A DNA stretch of 64,000 bases, taken from NCBI GenBank assembly GCA_039881145.1, contig JAYKKI010000139.1, positions 1,612,001 through 1,676,000 of the forward strand, in the 5' to 3' direction. The notes beneath the pieces are model-generated. The model did not search any database, was not told where the DNA came from, and was given only the letters and a program-made list of their open reading frames with translations. This DNA is from Druceiella hillmani (lineage: Eukaryota; Arthropoda; Insecta; Lepidoptera; Hepialidae). This document shows, in pieces, positions 29,144-40,734 of this stretch (the stretch's first letter is position 1; the number at the start of each line of letters is the position of its first letter). The position numbers and the translations under genes were made by a program.

Positions 29144-30560
29144 ATTCAAGAATTTACAGAATATCACAAAGGTAATAGACGTCGGAGAACAATGCTCACT
29201 CCTCCATGCCGGTTACGTTTTTCATCAGTAAAATATATAAATATATATCATCTATAAATACGTAATGATGTGTGGACTATAATCTGTCTCAATATTTTTT
29301 TAATCGGGCATATGTTTCCAGAGATTAGTGCGAACAAATTAATGAACAAACCAATTTTTCCGCTGTACCGATATATAGTATAGAAATACATTTAACATTA
29401 TAAACTATATAAATTTAAAAATAATGTATACATTTCTTTGCCTCCAAAATTAAGTTACTGAAAAAGTACTGTTATATATAAAATAAATATTATATGTAAA
29501 AATTGTTACCTGAAATTAACTTGTTGACTTGAAATAAATATGTTCTTACTATTCTAATATTGCTATGTGTATTCTGCATAATATTCCAATTGCATTTTTA
29601 CATAACCTTCCTTATTTCTACATTCATAACGTTTTATAAACATCGTAGCTTCGTAACATCTTACAGGCAATATACAAGACGCAATGTGCCGCTCACACTA
29701 TAATCCTCGAGATCGAGTAGTTGTCAGTCATTAAGTTGCATGGTGAAGAGCTCGTATGGGTCATTAAAAGCCGCAAGCACTCAATTTGCATCAGTCGATG
29801 CAGTATCTAGTTCATGAGTAAATTAAGTTGCGAACTTGAGAACTATATCTTCTAATACAAGTACATATCCATACAGTAACAGAAATATTACTGAACTTGT
29901 CAGCTGGTAAATACATAGTAACTTTGGAATGATTTTGCAAGAAGCTTAAATGTGATTTTCATCAAAAGTAAGTAAAAATATTTTGATCGCAATTATGCTT
30001 TGAATTATTTTTTTTATCAAAAAAATAAATATAATTTCTTACTTATACTGATAACAATAACCCGAAACCACAGTAAAGATCTCAAGGATAGTTTTAAATT
30101 TCAACAAATGTTGATAAATCTTAAAAAAATACCGAATTGTAAATATTTTAGCTAAATGTTCAAACAAGGAAGGAATAATTATTCCAAGAGAGCGAATGAG
30201 ACAGGGACATATCTTTATTATATCCCTGCAGCTGAATTAAGAAACTCATCGCTCACTTTTTTCATAAACGGTTCTACTTTATTAATAATTGTTTTTAAAT
30301 TAATCTGTTTTTATTATATTTTACGAAAAACAGCCATTTTAAGGATAGTCAACTACCCTATGAAAAATTTGGTACAACTGAGTTTGGGTCAAAGAAAAAT
30401 TACTAAAAAAAACTAGGTACATAGCCACATACAAAAACTCGTTAACATTTGATTTCATAATGAAAGCTAAATAGAACTTTTCATTTCATTGATAATTTAG
30501 AAAAAAAAACTATCTTCGTAATTGAATATTTTCCTAAAACTCTGAAAGTCGATTTTACAT
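29144..30560. other. AT-rich noncoding DNA with one less AT-rich island
   Basis: At 29690-29850 the sequence is more mixed and holds an octamer ATTTGCAT (29784-29791, the POU-type site on the other strand) near 'cctcgagatcgag'. The 86-codon frame 30156-30416 shows no recognised domain. A regulatory function is not demonstrable here. Confidence 0.45.
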
Positions 30561-31334
<774 letters not shown>

Positions 31335-31873
31335 ATTCTATTTAATAAATTACTTTCTTCATATTTTCACGCAAATTTGATAAAATAATACCGACATCCC
31401 TCCTTTCCCCCTCTTCACACAGCATCGAGATGTCGTGCTATAAAATATGCCTTCAAAACTTTTATCAAGTCATTCTTCACAATTTGTTTACAACCGTTCT
31501 CAGCTTGTGGTTGACAATTAGTTATTAATTTTTTTCCAAACGACGCGAATGGAGAAGAAGAGGAACGGATATCCGCCTGTGTAATCCCACATTGGGATTA
31601 CACAGGCGGATATCCGTTCCTTCACAATACACCCGTGCCTCAGCTAGTTAATATCATGCCAGTCATGAGGAAGGCTTCAGGATAATTAGAGTTATTTAAC
31701 ATATAATCTTATGAAAAAATAAGTTTTATTTTCATGGCGCATTACGGTAGGCACCATATCAGATTTCATAGAGAAAGTTCCTAGTTCATTAGATTTCGTT
31801 GCATCGATTTTTAAAATTTTAAATTTTTTACGGTTCACAACAAACCTTTACAAAGAAATGTAAGAAAAACATA
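31335..31873. other. Spacer of the inverted duplication
   Basis: This 539-base single-copy segment separates the arms. It contains the perfect hairpin at 31561-31621 close to its midpoint and a GC-richer follow-on ('cacccgtgcctcagctag', 31630-31648). No open frame. Confidence 0.85.
31561..31621. repeat. 29-bp perfect hairpin with 3-base loop
   Basis: Arms 31561-31589 and 31593-31621 are fully complementary around 'cat'. The left arm begins aggaacggatatccgcctgt. The stem is clearly more GC-rich than the surrounding DNA. It lies near the axis of the larger inverted duplication. Confidence 0.97.
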
Positions 31874-32594
31874 TGTAATACAAATGAAATATATGGATGT
31901 ATATATATATATATATGTCTGTGTGTGTGTGTGTGTATGTGTGTGTGGGCGTGTGTGTGTATGCATTATACTAAAGTTGTCGATATGTTTATAATAGAAA
32001 CATCAGACTATACTAGCTTTTTCGGTGAATTGGATATAGTTATAATCGGTCGTAATCAATATTTGTGGGAGAAAAACGAACGGATGAACATTGAAAGAAC
32101 ATATTTTAATTAGCATATTACATTTAAAATATATATTTAAAGTCGTATTTAATAGTAGTAGAGTTGGTTCATAATACTTATAACAAATGAACTAATTGCT
32201 GTCCTATTCCACAATGTTTTCATAACAAAACTATTGAATATTTATTCTTATAATTCGACATAGTAATTACTAATAACACATAGATGTTTCATCAGTGATG
32301 GATTTGTCAGAAGTGTAAATCGATAACGGAAAATTTGCAATTATTTTCTGTCTATAAAATGTTATGTGATCTCTTCAACGTTTAAGTTATTAATATTATT
32401 GTAGCACATTTTAAATATCACAGAGTACGTTCCAAGTATCGAAAATTTTGTATGTTACGATAATCACTAACAGGTTTTATTTACCGTTTTTATTATGTTA
32501 TGTTCTGTTAATGAAAATTGCATACTGACGCTCTTAATAGTGTATGAATTGTGTATTTTAATGTGCGTATTAATTTTTGTATAAAAATTTGGAC
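31874..32594 (-). repeat. Right arm of the ~0.75-kb inverted duplication
   Basis: Complement of 30561-31334 (see that entry). The inner boundary is sharp: 'gtaatacaaatgaaatatat' pairs with the left arm's end and similarity stops at once inside it. The outer boundary fades over 'tttttgtataaaaatttgga'. The arm carries an expanded TG tract at 31918-31957 where the left arm has a much shorter CA stretch. A 62-codon frame at 31925-32113 has no recognised domain. Confidence 0.95.
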
Positions 32595-33679
32595 ATTTAA
32601 CTATAAAGTTCAACTATAAAGTCTAATGGTTATATTATTAAAATTTGTTAAAAAGGTACAAACTGTGCCCTATTATCAGCCTTCTATTTTGACGGAAAAA
32701 TACGAAATATTAAAAGGGAAAGGAATTAATTAAAACAATAGGTTAAAAAAGTGAATATTTGTTTTTAAAAACTTAATTGTCGACTTCCCCCCAAAAAATG
32801 GTTAAACTATTTGGAATTATTATTAAAATAATAATATATATGCTACCTGATTTAAATAAGTTTTTAATATTATGTAGTTTCACATTTTTTTTGAGACACG
32901 GCGATTTTATCAAACGTAAAATTTTGGTTTAGAAAAAAATAATCAACCAAATACATTAATTCTCATAATAATTACCAACGTTGTTTCATTACAGGACAAA
33001 TAAAGTAACTTCCTTAAATTAATATTAGTTCAATATTAGCACAAAATTACGCCCCAATTCGCGTCACGTCCCCACAAAACGTAACCTCTATAAAAAATAT
33101 CATAACATATATAAAGATGATGCTGGTTATGTACGACACAAGAAATAAAATGAAACTTCCATGCTCCAGATCCGCTCGTAAAGTTGACGCTCCACTGGTC
33201 CCATGTCGCTTCCCCATGTCACGATTACGTGTGGCACTGCTGGGAGAGTGATAAGAGCAAGGCTTTTTCTTTGTTCCGGTTGTTTACGCAACATTCAACT
33301 CCGTTTGGATTCAGCAAACAATTACTCCAATATATCATCTGAAGAATTATTGATATTAATGTGCCACGGTAGCAATATGAATAATTATTAGCATCAGTAC
33401 GTGCCGCGTAGGTTTATTATCTGCTTTGTATATCGTTTAATTATTTTTTTCAATTTAATTTTCTATTCTACAATAATGGTAAGGAGCTACAGAAAAAAAC
33501 TAATTGGAAAAGGCCAAAAATAGCTTAGAAAACAGGTACTGTTAAATCACCTTAAACATTTTCATTCATTTGTCCACCTTCGCATTTATTAAGACATTTT
33601 TATTCATTTGTTTTTTTTAACAAACTTAAGGGTTTGAATTGAATATATTTGGCTTTAATTTTGTAGAAATTCTTATTCG
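32595..33679. other. AT-rich noncoding DNA
   Basis: A short tandem 'aactataaagt' pair lies at 32600-32621. The GC-richer stretch 33165-33300 holds a 62-codon frame (33203-33391) with no recognised domain. Nothing else is assigned. Confidence 0.5.
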
Positions 33680-33994
33680 CAATTAAATGAAACTACATGT
33701 AGTATTATTTCTTAATTCGTATGTAGTATTATTTCTACTTTCTTTAATTTTTTTACCACCACCTAGGTTTCGTTGTATTACAACATCTTCATATGCTATT
33801 ATACAATTAGCAAAGGGCTATTAGAAATTTATGGGCTATTAGCAAAGATATTATTATATTATTATTAAGATATCGCTATTGAATATATTTTGTTAATAGC
33901 CCACCTTAAGATGTTGAATACAACGAAACCTAGGTCGTGGTAAAGAAATTAAAGAAAGTAGAAATAATACATCACGTAGTTTCATTTTCAATTG
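33680..33994. mobile_element. Palindromic MITE-like element
   Basis: The left arm (33680-33789) and right arm (33908-33994) are inverted copies sharing 'tactttctttaatt', 'ctaggtttcgttgtatt' and 'caacatctt'. The ends 'aatgaaactac' and 'gtagtttcatt' act as terminal inverted repeats. The left arm carries an extra partial duplication of 'atgtagtattatttct'. The centre (33790-33907) repeats 'gggctatta'. It has no coding frame. A related short copy lies at 46291-46399. I do not know its family name. Confidence 0.8.
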
Positions 33995-35234
33995 GGTTTG
34001 AATTGATACAAATTTAATTATATTTGAGTAATAAGAATAACTGTAGTTCGAGAAAATTATTAGTTCATATTGTTTTCTATTGTTGTGACCCTAATAACTA
34101 GATGCGATGTGAAAATACTATATTAAGTTCTATTCATTAGAAAGTAGCTAATGTATATATTTCGAAACAATTTTTTTTTTCATTTTCATTTAGCGGGAGA
34201 TTGTATTTTGAATAGCGTTTCAAACCAAGAATAGATAGAAAACTCATATCATATTTAGCTGAAATACATCAAAGTATCATAAAACGAATCTTTCATATTT
34301 CGTTCCACATAAAAAAGGAAGAAAAAATTTTCCCTTTAACATCTCGAAATTTAACGAAATACGTCATTTCGAAATTTTCATTCAGACAAATATTATCAGT
34401 AGATTAGCGCATTTAGAAATACAATTTCCTGACTACAATATCTTTCTGCCCTATATAGCCATTTCGACCCACTGCAGCGATAGCCGCATCCCACTGCGTA
34501 TACTTTGCAATGATTACGACAACGGACAAACTGTTGAATTCTCTCGACATACGCTGGGTTTTCATCCCAATACAAAAGGTTCAGTTATCAAATATTGTAT
34601 CCCTTTTAAAAGATTTGTGCACCTCAAAGTGTTATAATTTCAAACAAATTTACGTCTCACTGACAATCAATCATTTACTGAACTAAAACAAATAGACAAC
34701 GTGTTCATGATTCGTCTGCCTTATCTTGAGACTTTTATTGATTTTTGCAGAAAATTGTTAGAAAGTGTCTTTTATGTCATATCTATGCGATATATTTTAA
34801 GATTCCGATATAAAAGATTACTCAAATATCAAGAGTCAAGGGTCGTAATATGTAAATCAGAAAATCTCTTATTAAATGCGAATAATATTACAGCAGAAAA
34901 TTGATAAAAATTTATTTTCAAATAAATCACACAGGGCAGGTCCATTAATGTCGAGGTATACGTGTTTAAATGCACACATCGAATCACGTGTGTTCACATG
35001 ATGTTCTGCATGAGGGATGTTCCTCAACAGTGGCAATCGAAAATAACTTAGTATAAAATTGACCAAAAAAGTAATGTCACAAGATTTGAGAAAATTTAGG
35101 CATTGGTGCGTGTTAAGTGCAGATAATTCTACATGAAAATTTAGGTACAAATAAGTTTTTTGGTAGGTAAATTTCCTACGATTTGACAGAAACTCGAAAA
35201 CAGAGTCGTGTTGATTGGTATTCTCAGCCAGAAG
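33995..35234. other. AT-rich noncoding DNA
   Basis: The minus frame 34872-35240 (122 codons) and the plus frame 34701-34904 have no domain I recognise. Composition is slightly more balanced around 34940-35040. This could be older mariner-associated sequence but is not supported as such. Confidence 0.45.
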
Positions 35235-35451
35235 AAACATCGAATATTTGACTACGTCGGAAGTAAAAATTATGGAGTATCCGCCATACAGTTTAAATTG
35301 TTTAACACGCGATTATTATTTATTTCCAAGAATGAAAGAGGAACTGCCAGGAATACGGGTTCCGGACACTAAGGAAGCGGTACCATCCAACCCGATACAA
35401 AAACTACGCCGATGGCCACCTTCGGTGGATATTACGGGTCAAGTGATATAA
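35235..35451 (+). pseudogene. Mariner-type transposase fragment
   Basis: Tc1/mariner transposases cut and paste DNA with a D,D,D catalytic triad. The in-frame segment around 35240-35370 reads EYPPYSLNCLTRDYYLFPR. This matches the conserved P-P-Y-S-P-D-L-x-P-x-D-(Y/F)-x-L-F-P block that carries the third catalytic aspartate (here the D at 35311-35313). It is followed by MKEELPGIR, also typical. The proline and aspartate of the PDL triplet are lost. No first or second D region is visible upstream, and similarity fades after about 35375. It is a short, dead piece of the C-terminal half. Confidence 0.65.
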
Positions 35452-36220
35452 TAAACGGAACCATTTATCAATTAATTCAATCATGGTTTACTATTGAATA
35501 GATTTGACAAAATTAATTTTGTATTTAAAGAACTTAATTTCAAAAGAAATATACAAATTTTACTGATGTGAAATTTAATAAGCTACTCTTTATTTAAACA
35601 GTATAGTTTCTTCTCATTTTTATAAATATTGAAGAAGACAAATTTGGATTTATATAAATAAACTTAATATCTTAGACCATCACAACGTATGCTGTAATTT
35701 TCATTATGGTCGGCGAATGTTTTTCCTTATATGAAATAAATTGCAATGTTTTTTCTGTGGTCTGACGTCACTTCAACTAGTGTTCACTTCCATGAATAAA
35801 ATAGTACATATACATCGATCCATGAAAATATGTAATAAAATAAGAAGCAAATATTATGTTACCTTTTTCCCACCTGCTTATATAATATTATTCTTATATT
35901 CATTTTATATTGTACGCTGTTAAACGCAAACGGAAGAGAATAATGGAATTTTCCTTTTTTTATTTGATTTTTTCTCTACCTTCCAATTCTTATTAAGACG
36001 ATTTATCCCAAGAAAAGTTAGGTAAAATTAATGAAATAAACTCCTCTTTAATGCTTTATTTTAAATTTGGTTTCAAAAAATTGAAAGTTATGTAAAGACC
36101 GGGTACTACATCTTAATACAACGAGCTCCATATCTTCTGTAGTCGGTCGACTCTAAACTCTGACTACCTTTGATGACTACCTTTTACATACTCTACAAAT
36201 ATTCTAAAGTAGATATACAA
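35452..36220. other. AT-rich noncoding DNA
   Basis: Contains a second CRE-like TGACGTCA at 35763-35770 and a 60-codon frame (35741-35923) without a recognised domain. Confidence 0.5.
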
Positions 36221-36245
36221 AAAATGGGATGGCCCATCCCATTTT
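36221..36245. repeat. 12-bp near-perfect palindrome
   Basis: AAAATGGGATGG (36221-36232) and its complement (36234-36245) flank a single C. A true hairpin would have to open a few central pairs. Confidence 0.9.
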
Positions 36246-39200
36246 GATTTCGTTGCACTGCGACTCTGGTTAATCGTAAGAGATTGCTTCTGTATCAATA
36301 AGTACGCCAAATAGCTATATACTAACGCTTTTAAGTAAATAGATAAATATATCTATTAATAAGAGGGATTAGCAGAGTTCAGTTTATTTTGCTTTCTTTT
36401 ATACTTTTGTTTTATTTTGTGAGTATTAAATATGGTGCCAAGTCATGTGAATTATGAAAAAAATACACTGCACTGGGACAGTCGATTGACCTATCCCCCC
36501 CTTCTTATATAATTTACCGAAGTATTTGGTTTCATATCAATAGTATAACAAAGTTATTTTCGTCTAATAAATTATCGATTGAAGAAAACCACACACCAAA
36601 TATTTTCTTCTCTGGTGTGTATTTATTTATTTCTAACCAGGATATACCAATATTAAATGAAATTAGTTTTTGTATATCATGTTTATCTGAGAAAACTAAA
36701 ATAAAATTACTATAAACTTTCAATTCTCTTAATTTCATTCCTCGTTTATTATTTACAAAGAAAAAAGTTATTTTCAATATTTGTGAATAAATTTAACAAA
36801 CGACTACAACTACTATTAAACGACTTATTAAACCAAGCAAATTACTTCGAATATTGCCATTAATATCGATTTAACTGCTTGAAAGTAAACTATATACTTT
36901 TCAGTGAACAATTTAAAAGACATCTCGAAACTTTACTCGGAACTTAAGAAGAATGAAAGTTTAATAAAAAAAATTTTACGGGAAGTTAATCCCAATTTTA
37001 AGTACAAAATTTAATCGTTTTTGAATAGATATCATCTTCTGTTGGTTAATAGCATATAATACTTCAGATTGTATTGTAGAGACAAATCTTTTGTGTTTTT
37101 CGTTAATTCATTTGACTTCTTTGGACTTATACTTTCATTTGTTTCGCCGTAGATGCTATGAAAATTCATTAGCTCTTAGATGTAAAAAAAGAAGGTCAAC
37201 AGCATGCTTGTTAATATTACAAACAAGAGTACTGTGAAGAATTTCCTTGAAATGTTTCCATTCAATTATCTAACATCAGTATAATTGACGATAACAAATA
37301 GTCTAAATGAACCGTATGCTACTTCCAACTTTAAAGATTTAACAAATACTAGAGTAAAACGCGTCGAATTTTAGTGTAATTTTTTTTTGTTCGTATACTG
37401 TTTTGGTGGGTAGTTTTATGTTAAGGTGTAGCCGCGAATCTTGTGTCTTGTTCGATTCAATTTTATAATTGATACGTAAGACGCATTTTTATTAAACACA
37501 TAAAACAAAAATACAGAAAGTTCATCAGAACCTGGAATTCTTGCATAAAAATATAAACAAAACAACATAATATCATATTTTGGCACTTTAAAAACTATGC
37601 AAATTAACATTTGACAAGTTTTTTACCAGGATAAGATAGAGAAATATATGTGACCGAAAGGACACTAAAAGATTAATGCGAATAAAATCTTAAGCTGCGG
37701 AAGAAATATGGAAATTTTAATATTATATAACCGGAAAATTTATTGATAATATATATGCAGAAAGAGAGCGACCCTTACTAGTTGTTTTATTTACTTTTAG
37801 CAGAAAATTCTTCAGTATCATAAGAAATACAAGACTTTTTCAATTAATAATAAGTCCAACATTCCAATTTTTTTCTTGTAGAAAACTCCTTAAAATGCTT
37901 AGAAAGGTCCTACTTGACCGTCTGAATTAATTGAGGAGACACTTTAAAGTCTCTCACGAGTACGTACTTTAAAATAAACTAAGCTGGCAAAATGGAAATT
38001 TCGTGGGAAATTAAATTCGACCATGACGAAGCCTAATTAAATGTTAATTTCAAAAAGCTTTGGGCTTGTGATGGATTTCGAGACTTCCATTGATTTCTAG
38101 TTTAGCAATAAATAAGGCTTTACATCCCCCTCCATTAATTGCAAGGGTTGCTTTCTACAATTTCAAGGGAATTTCAGTTATAACTTGGATTCTAATAGGA
38201 AATGTATTCTTTTTTATAATTAGTTTTAAATGTATATAATTTTGTTTGTAGCAGTCTGTATCATTTTTGATATATAATTTTAATTAGAGATATCTAAAAG
38301 TATGACATTGTTAAATAATGTAATTTGATTGTTGTCAGTTGTTTTAGAAAAAAGTCATCAAACTTAAAATAACAATGTAATGTTAAAAATATATTGCATT
38401 TTCTTGATGTTAGAGGTAGTAACGGAAAATATACTTTCGTTTTTGATATTTCGAATATCGCTAAGTGATATTAAGTTTTAATTGTATAAATTTTGCAGCT
38501 ACATTCATAAAGTAATCGATGGACCAAAAACAACAAAAATATCTAACACCAGATAAAATAAAATTGATGAAAGTAAATCGTGGATACGAAATGCATATAA
38601 TATAGAGCTAATGCGTTTATTATAGATCTTGAGTTATTTAACAAAATACATTCATTTTAACGTGTCTTCAGAGTATTTGTCTTTCCATATATTTCAACAT
38701 ATTGTTTCTTCTTTGAAGACAATTTAAAAGCAATCAATGATTTTAGAATAGTTTTGAATATGCCTTTACGTCAAGCTATTAGATACTATATGAATCTTAA
38801 AATAAGGATAACACAGAATATATTTTTTGCCCGCTCTTTGATCCTAGGCACCCGATTTGAAAATTGTTATGACTCTAAAACATGAATATCACGTTATTCT
38901 GTCTTACAAGTTTAGGAAAATTAATTTTTTGTTTCCATGTGATATTGTTACAATATTAAATCATCTTATTTCTTCTAATTGAAAGATAACGCAATATTTT
39001 TGCTGCAAAGCAATCTTACGAAGCTTTTTATCTGTACGTATTGCTTTTGAATGTATGCCTATACAAAGGACACATATATATTTCCGTATATAGCTTCTGT
39101 TTGTTTGCAAATTGTTTTTCGTTGACAACGTTGACCAATTATTTGTTACAAATCAATTATTACCCTTTTTTACTGTTGGAAATTCCCCACAGCAAATGTT

Positions 39201-40056
39201 TACGATTTAAGGGGCATAAAAACATTACAAAGCAAAGTCGGACTTGGGAGTGACCGAAGAGGAGTGCCATCTACATGGTTTCCATAATGAGATGAATTTC
39301 ATTTCAAAAGTGAAGTAAGAAAACATTTAAAAGGATGATATTTAATATTTTTAACTAATAAAAAAATAATAGATTGTAAAAGTGCGACCCGTGTCAAAAC
39401 TTTATTAATAATTCCCATGATAATGAAGTTACGCATAGCAAAGACAGAGAACAATATAAGGTAAAATGAAAAATTATTTGAAGAATCATATCAAGTCAAT
39501 GGCAAGTTTTAAGAGCAAGACAGTAGTGGTATTACTTTAGGATCAACATGTAATTATTTTAAAAATACCTGTTAAAAAACGTTTAATGTTTTTCCAGAAA
39601 TACTAAAATACGATTTCGAAGACCCCTCGTATTTTGAATTTTTCAGTACAGAAGAGAGACACAGACCTTAAAAAGTCAATAGACATGGACTATAATAATG
39701 CTTCAAAAACATGTCTTTAATTTCTGCTAAATGCTCTCAATATTATTAAAATATATACAATACTTTCAAATTATTTTAATGTTGGCAACGCTTCATTCGA
39801 TTTGTAAATTGCGGACAGACTTCGTTTGTTTGTTCCGTTTCAGGCAAGACAACAAACCTAAAATTAAAGCTCGTTTTAATGTTAGACCCCAAGCAAAAGG
39901 ACGATTGAATAAAATATAATTTATAAATGATTAATTGCTCAGAAGAAGAGTGGGAAGTGTAGAACTTTAATCATGTGCTCTCTCAGCTGCAATCGTTATG
40001 CTAATTTGTTTTCGTTTTCTCATATCGGTTTTAATTTTGATGTAAATAAAAATGTT
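36246..40056. other. AT-rich noncoding DNA
   Basis: Frames 36532-36777 (-), 37416-37610 (-), 39041-39253 (+) and 39731-39919 (+) show no recognisable domain. No dispersed repeat family was recognised in this 3.8 kb, one of the plainest parts of the window. Confidence 0.55.
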
Positions 40057-40071
40057 TATTACCAATTTTTA

Positions 40072-40097
40072 CCCAACGTTGCGCTAGCGCAACATTT
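40072..40097 (+). repeat. Subterminal palindromic motif, copy 1
   Basis: cccaacgttgcgctagcgca is the start of a 26-base motif whose core GTTGCGCTAGCGCAAC (40078-40093) is a perfect 16-bp palindrome. It sits just inside the left terminus of the piggyBac-like element. Internal repeats near the ends are needed for transposase recognition in piggyBac, so this is a likely binding site by analogy. Confidence 0.7.
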
Positions 40098-40404
40098 CAA
40101 ATGTGATTTTTTTTTGTTTTAAAATAAGTAATTAATTCTATGAAATGTAAGCCAGTCTCGAGAAGTAGAACTAAAAAATGGATTGAAATTTTTTTTAAAT
40201 ACAAATACATAGTAGTTTTATTTTTTAAAAACTGCTAATTGAGTCATCTCAAGATCGACAAATTCATCCAATCATAAAAAATATAAATTGAAATAAAGCT
40301 ATACTTTTTACACTATATAAAGCTTAAGCAATATCTTATTTATAATATAAACCCTTTTACTTGACAAAACTAGTTACACTTGTTGTTTATCTTAGACTTC
40401 CAGG

Positions 40405-40430
40405 AAATGTTGCGTATGCGCAACGTTGGG
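40405..40430 (-). repeat. Subterminal palindromic motif, copy 2 (inverted)
   Basis: The complement matches copy 1 at 23 of 26 positions, with all differences in the central three bases. Core 40409-40424. It forms a 359-base inverted-repeat unit with copy 1. Its position upstream of the probable promoter would also allow the transposase to affect its own transcription. Confidence 0.7.
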
Positions 40431-40507
40431 AGAAATAATAGTCAGTTGTTATTGTTGGACTGCTTGCCATTGAAATTTGAAATTTATTGTAAACAATGGG
40501 TTCTAGG

Positions 40508-40515
40508 TATTTAAA
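40508..40515 (+). promoter_or_regulatory. Candidate TATA box of the transposase
   Basis: TATTTAAA lies about 225 bases before the first transposase ATG (40735). An initiator-like 'ttagtc' about 33 bases downstream (40540-40546) fits a start site. It is a weak call in AT-rich DNA, supported by its position between the left end and the gene. Confidence 0.3.
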
Positions 40516-40734
40516 GAGTACAAGCACTTTTGTTTTATTAGTTAGTCGGTTATAGAACGTGAAGCTAACAGTATCGCATAGTAATTTTTAGAAAAAAATA
40601 TTTTTAGCCCGTCAGTTAGATTACTGAAAAATATTGTAAGTATACGTATTTTTCTTTTGACCGGCAAACAGAAAGTGACGTCAAAACACGATAAGTGAGT
40701 GTATACAAATCAGTAAATAATAAGATAAAACATT

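Noticed and set aside
33203..33391. 62-codon frame in a GC-richer stretch
   Set aside because: No domain and no splice or repeat context; insufficient to call an exon.
34872..35240. Minus-strand 122-codon frame
   Set aside because: No recognisable domain, and it partly overlaps the mariner fragment on the other strand. Treated as chance.
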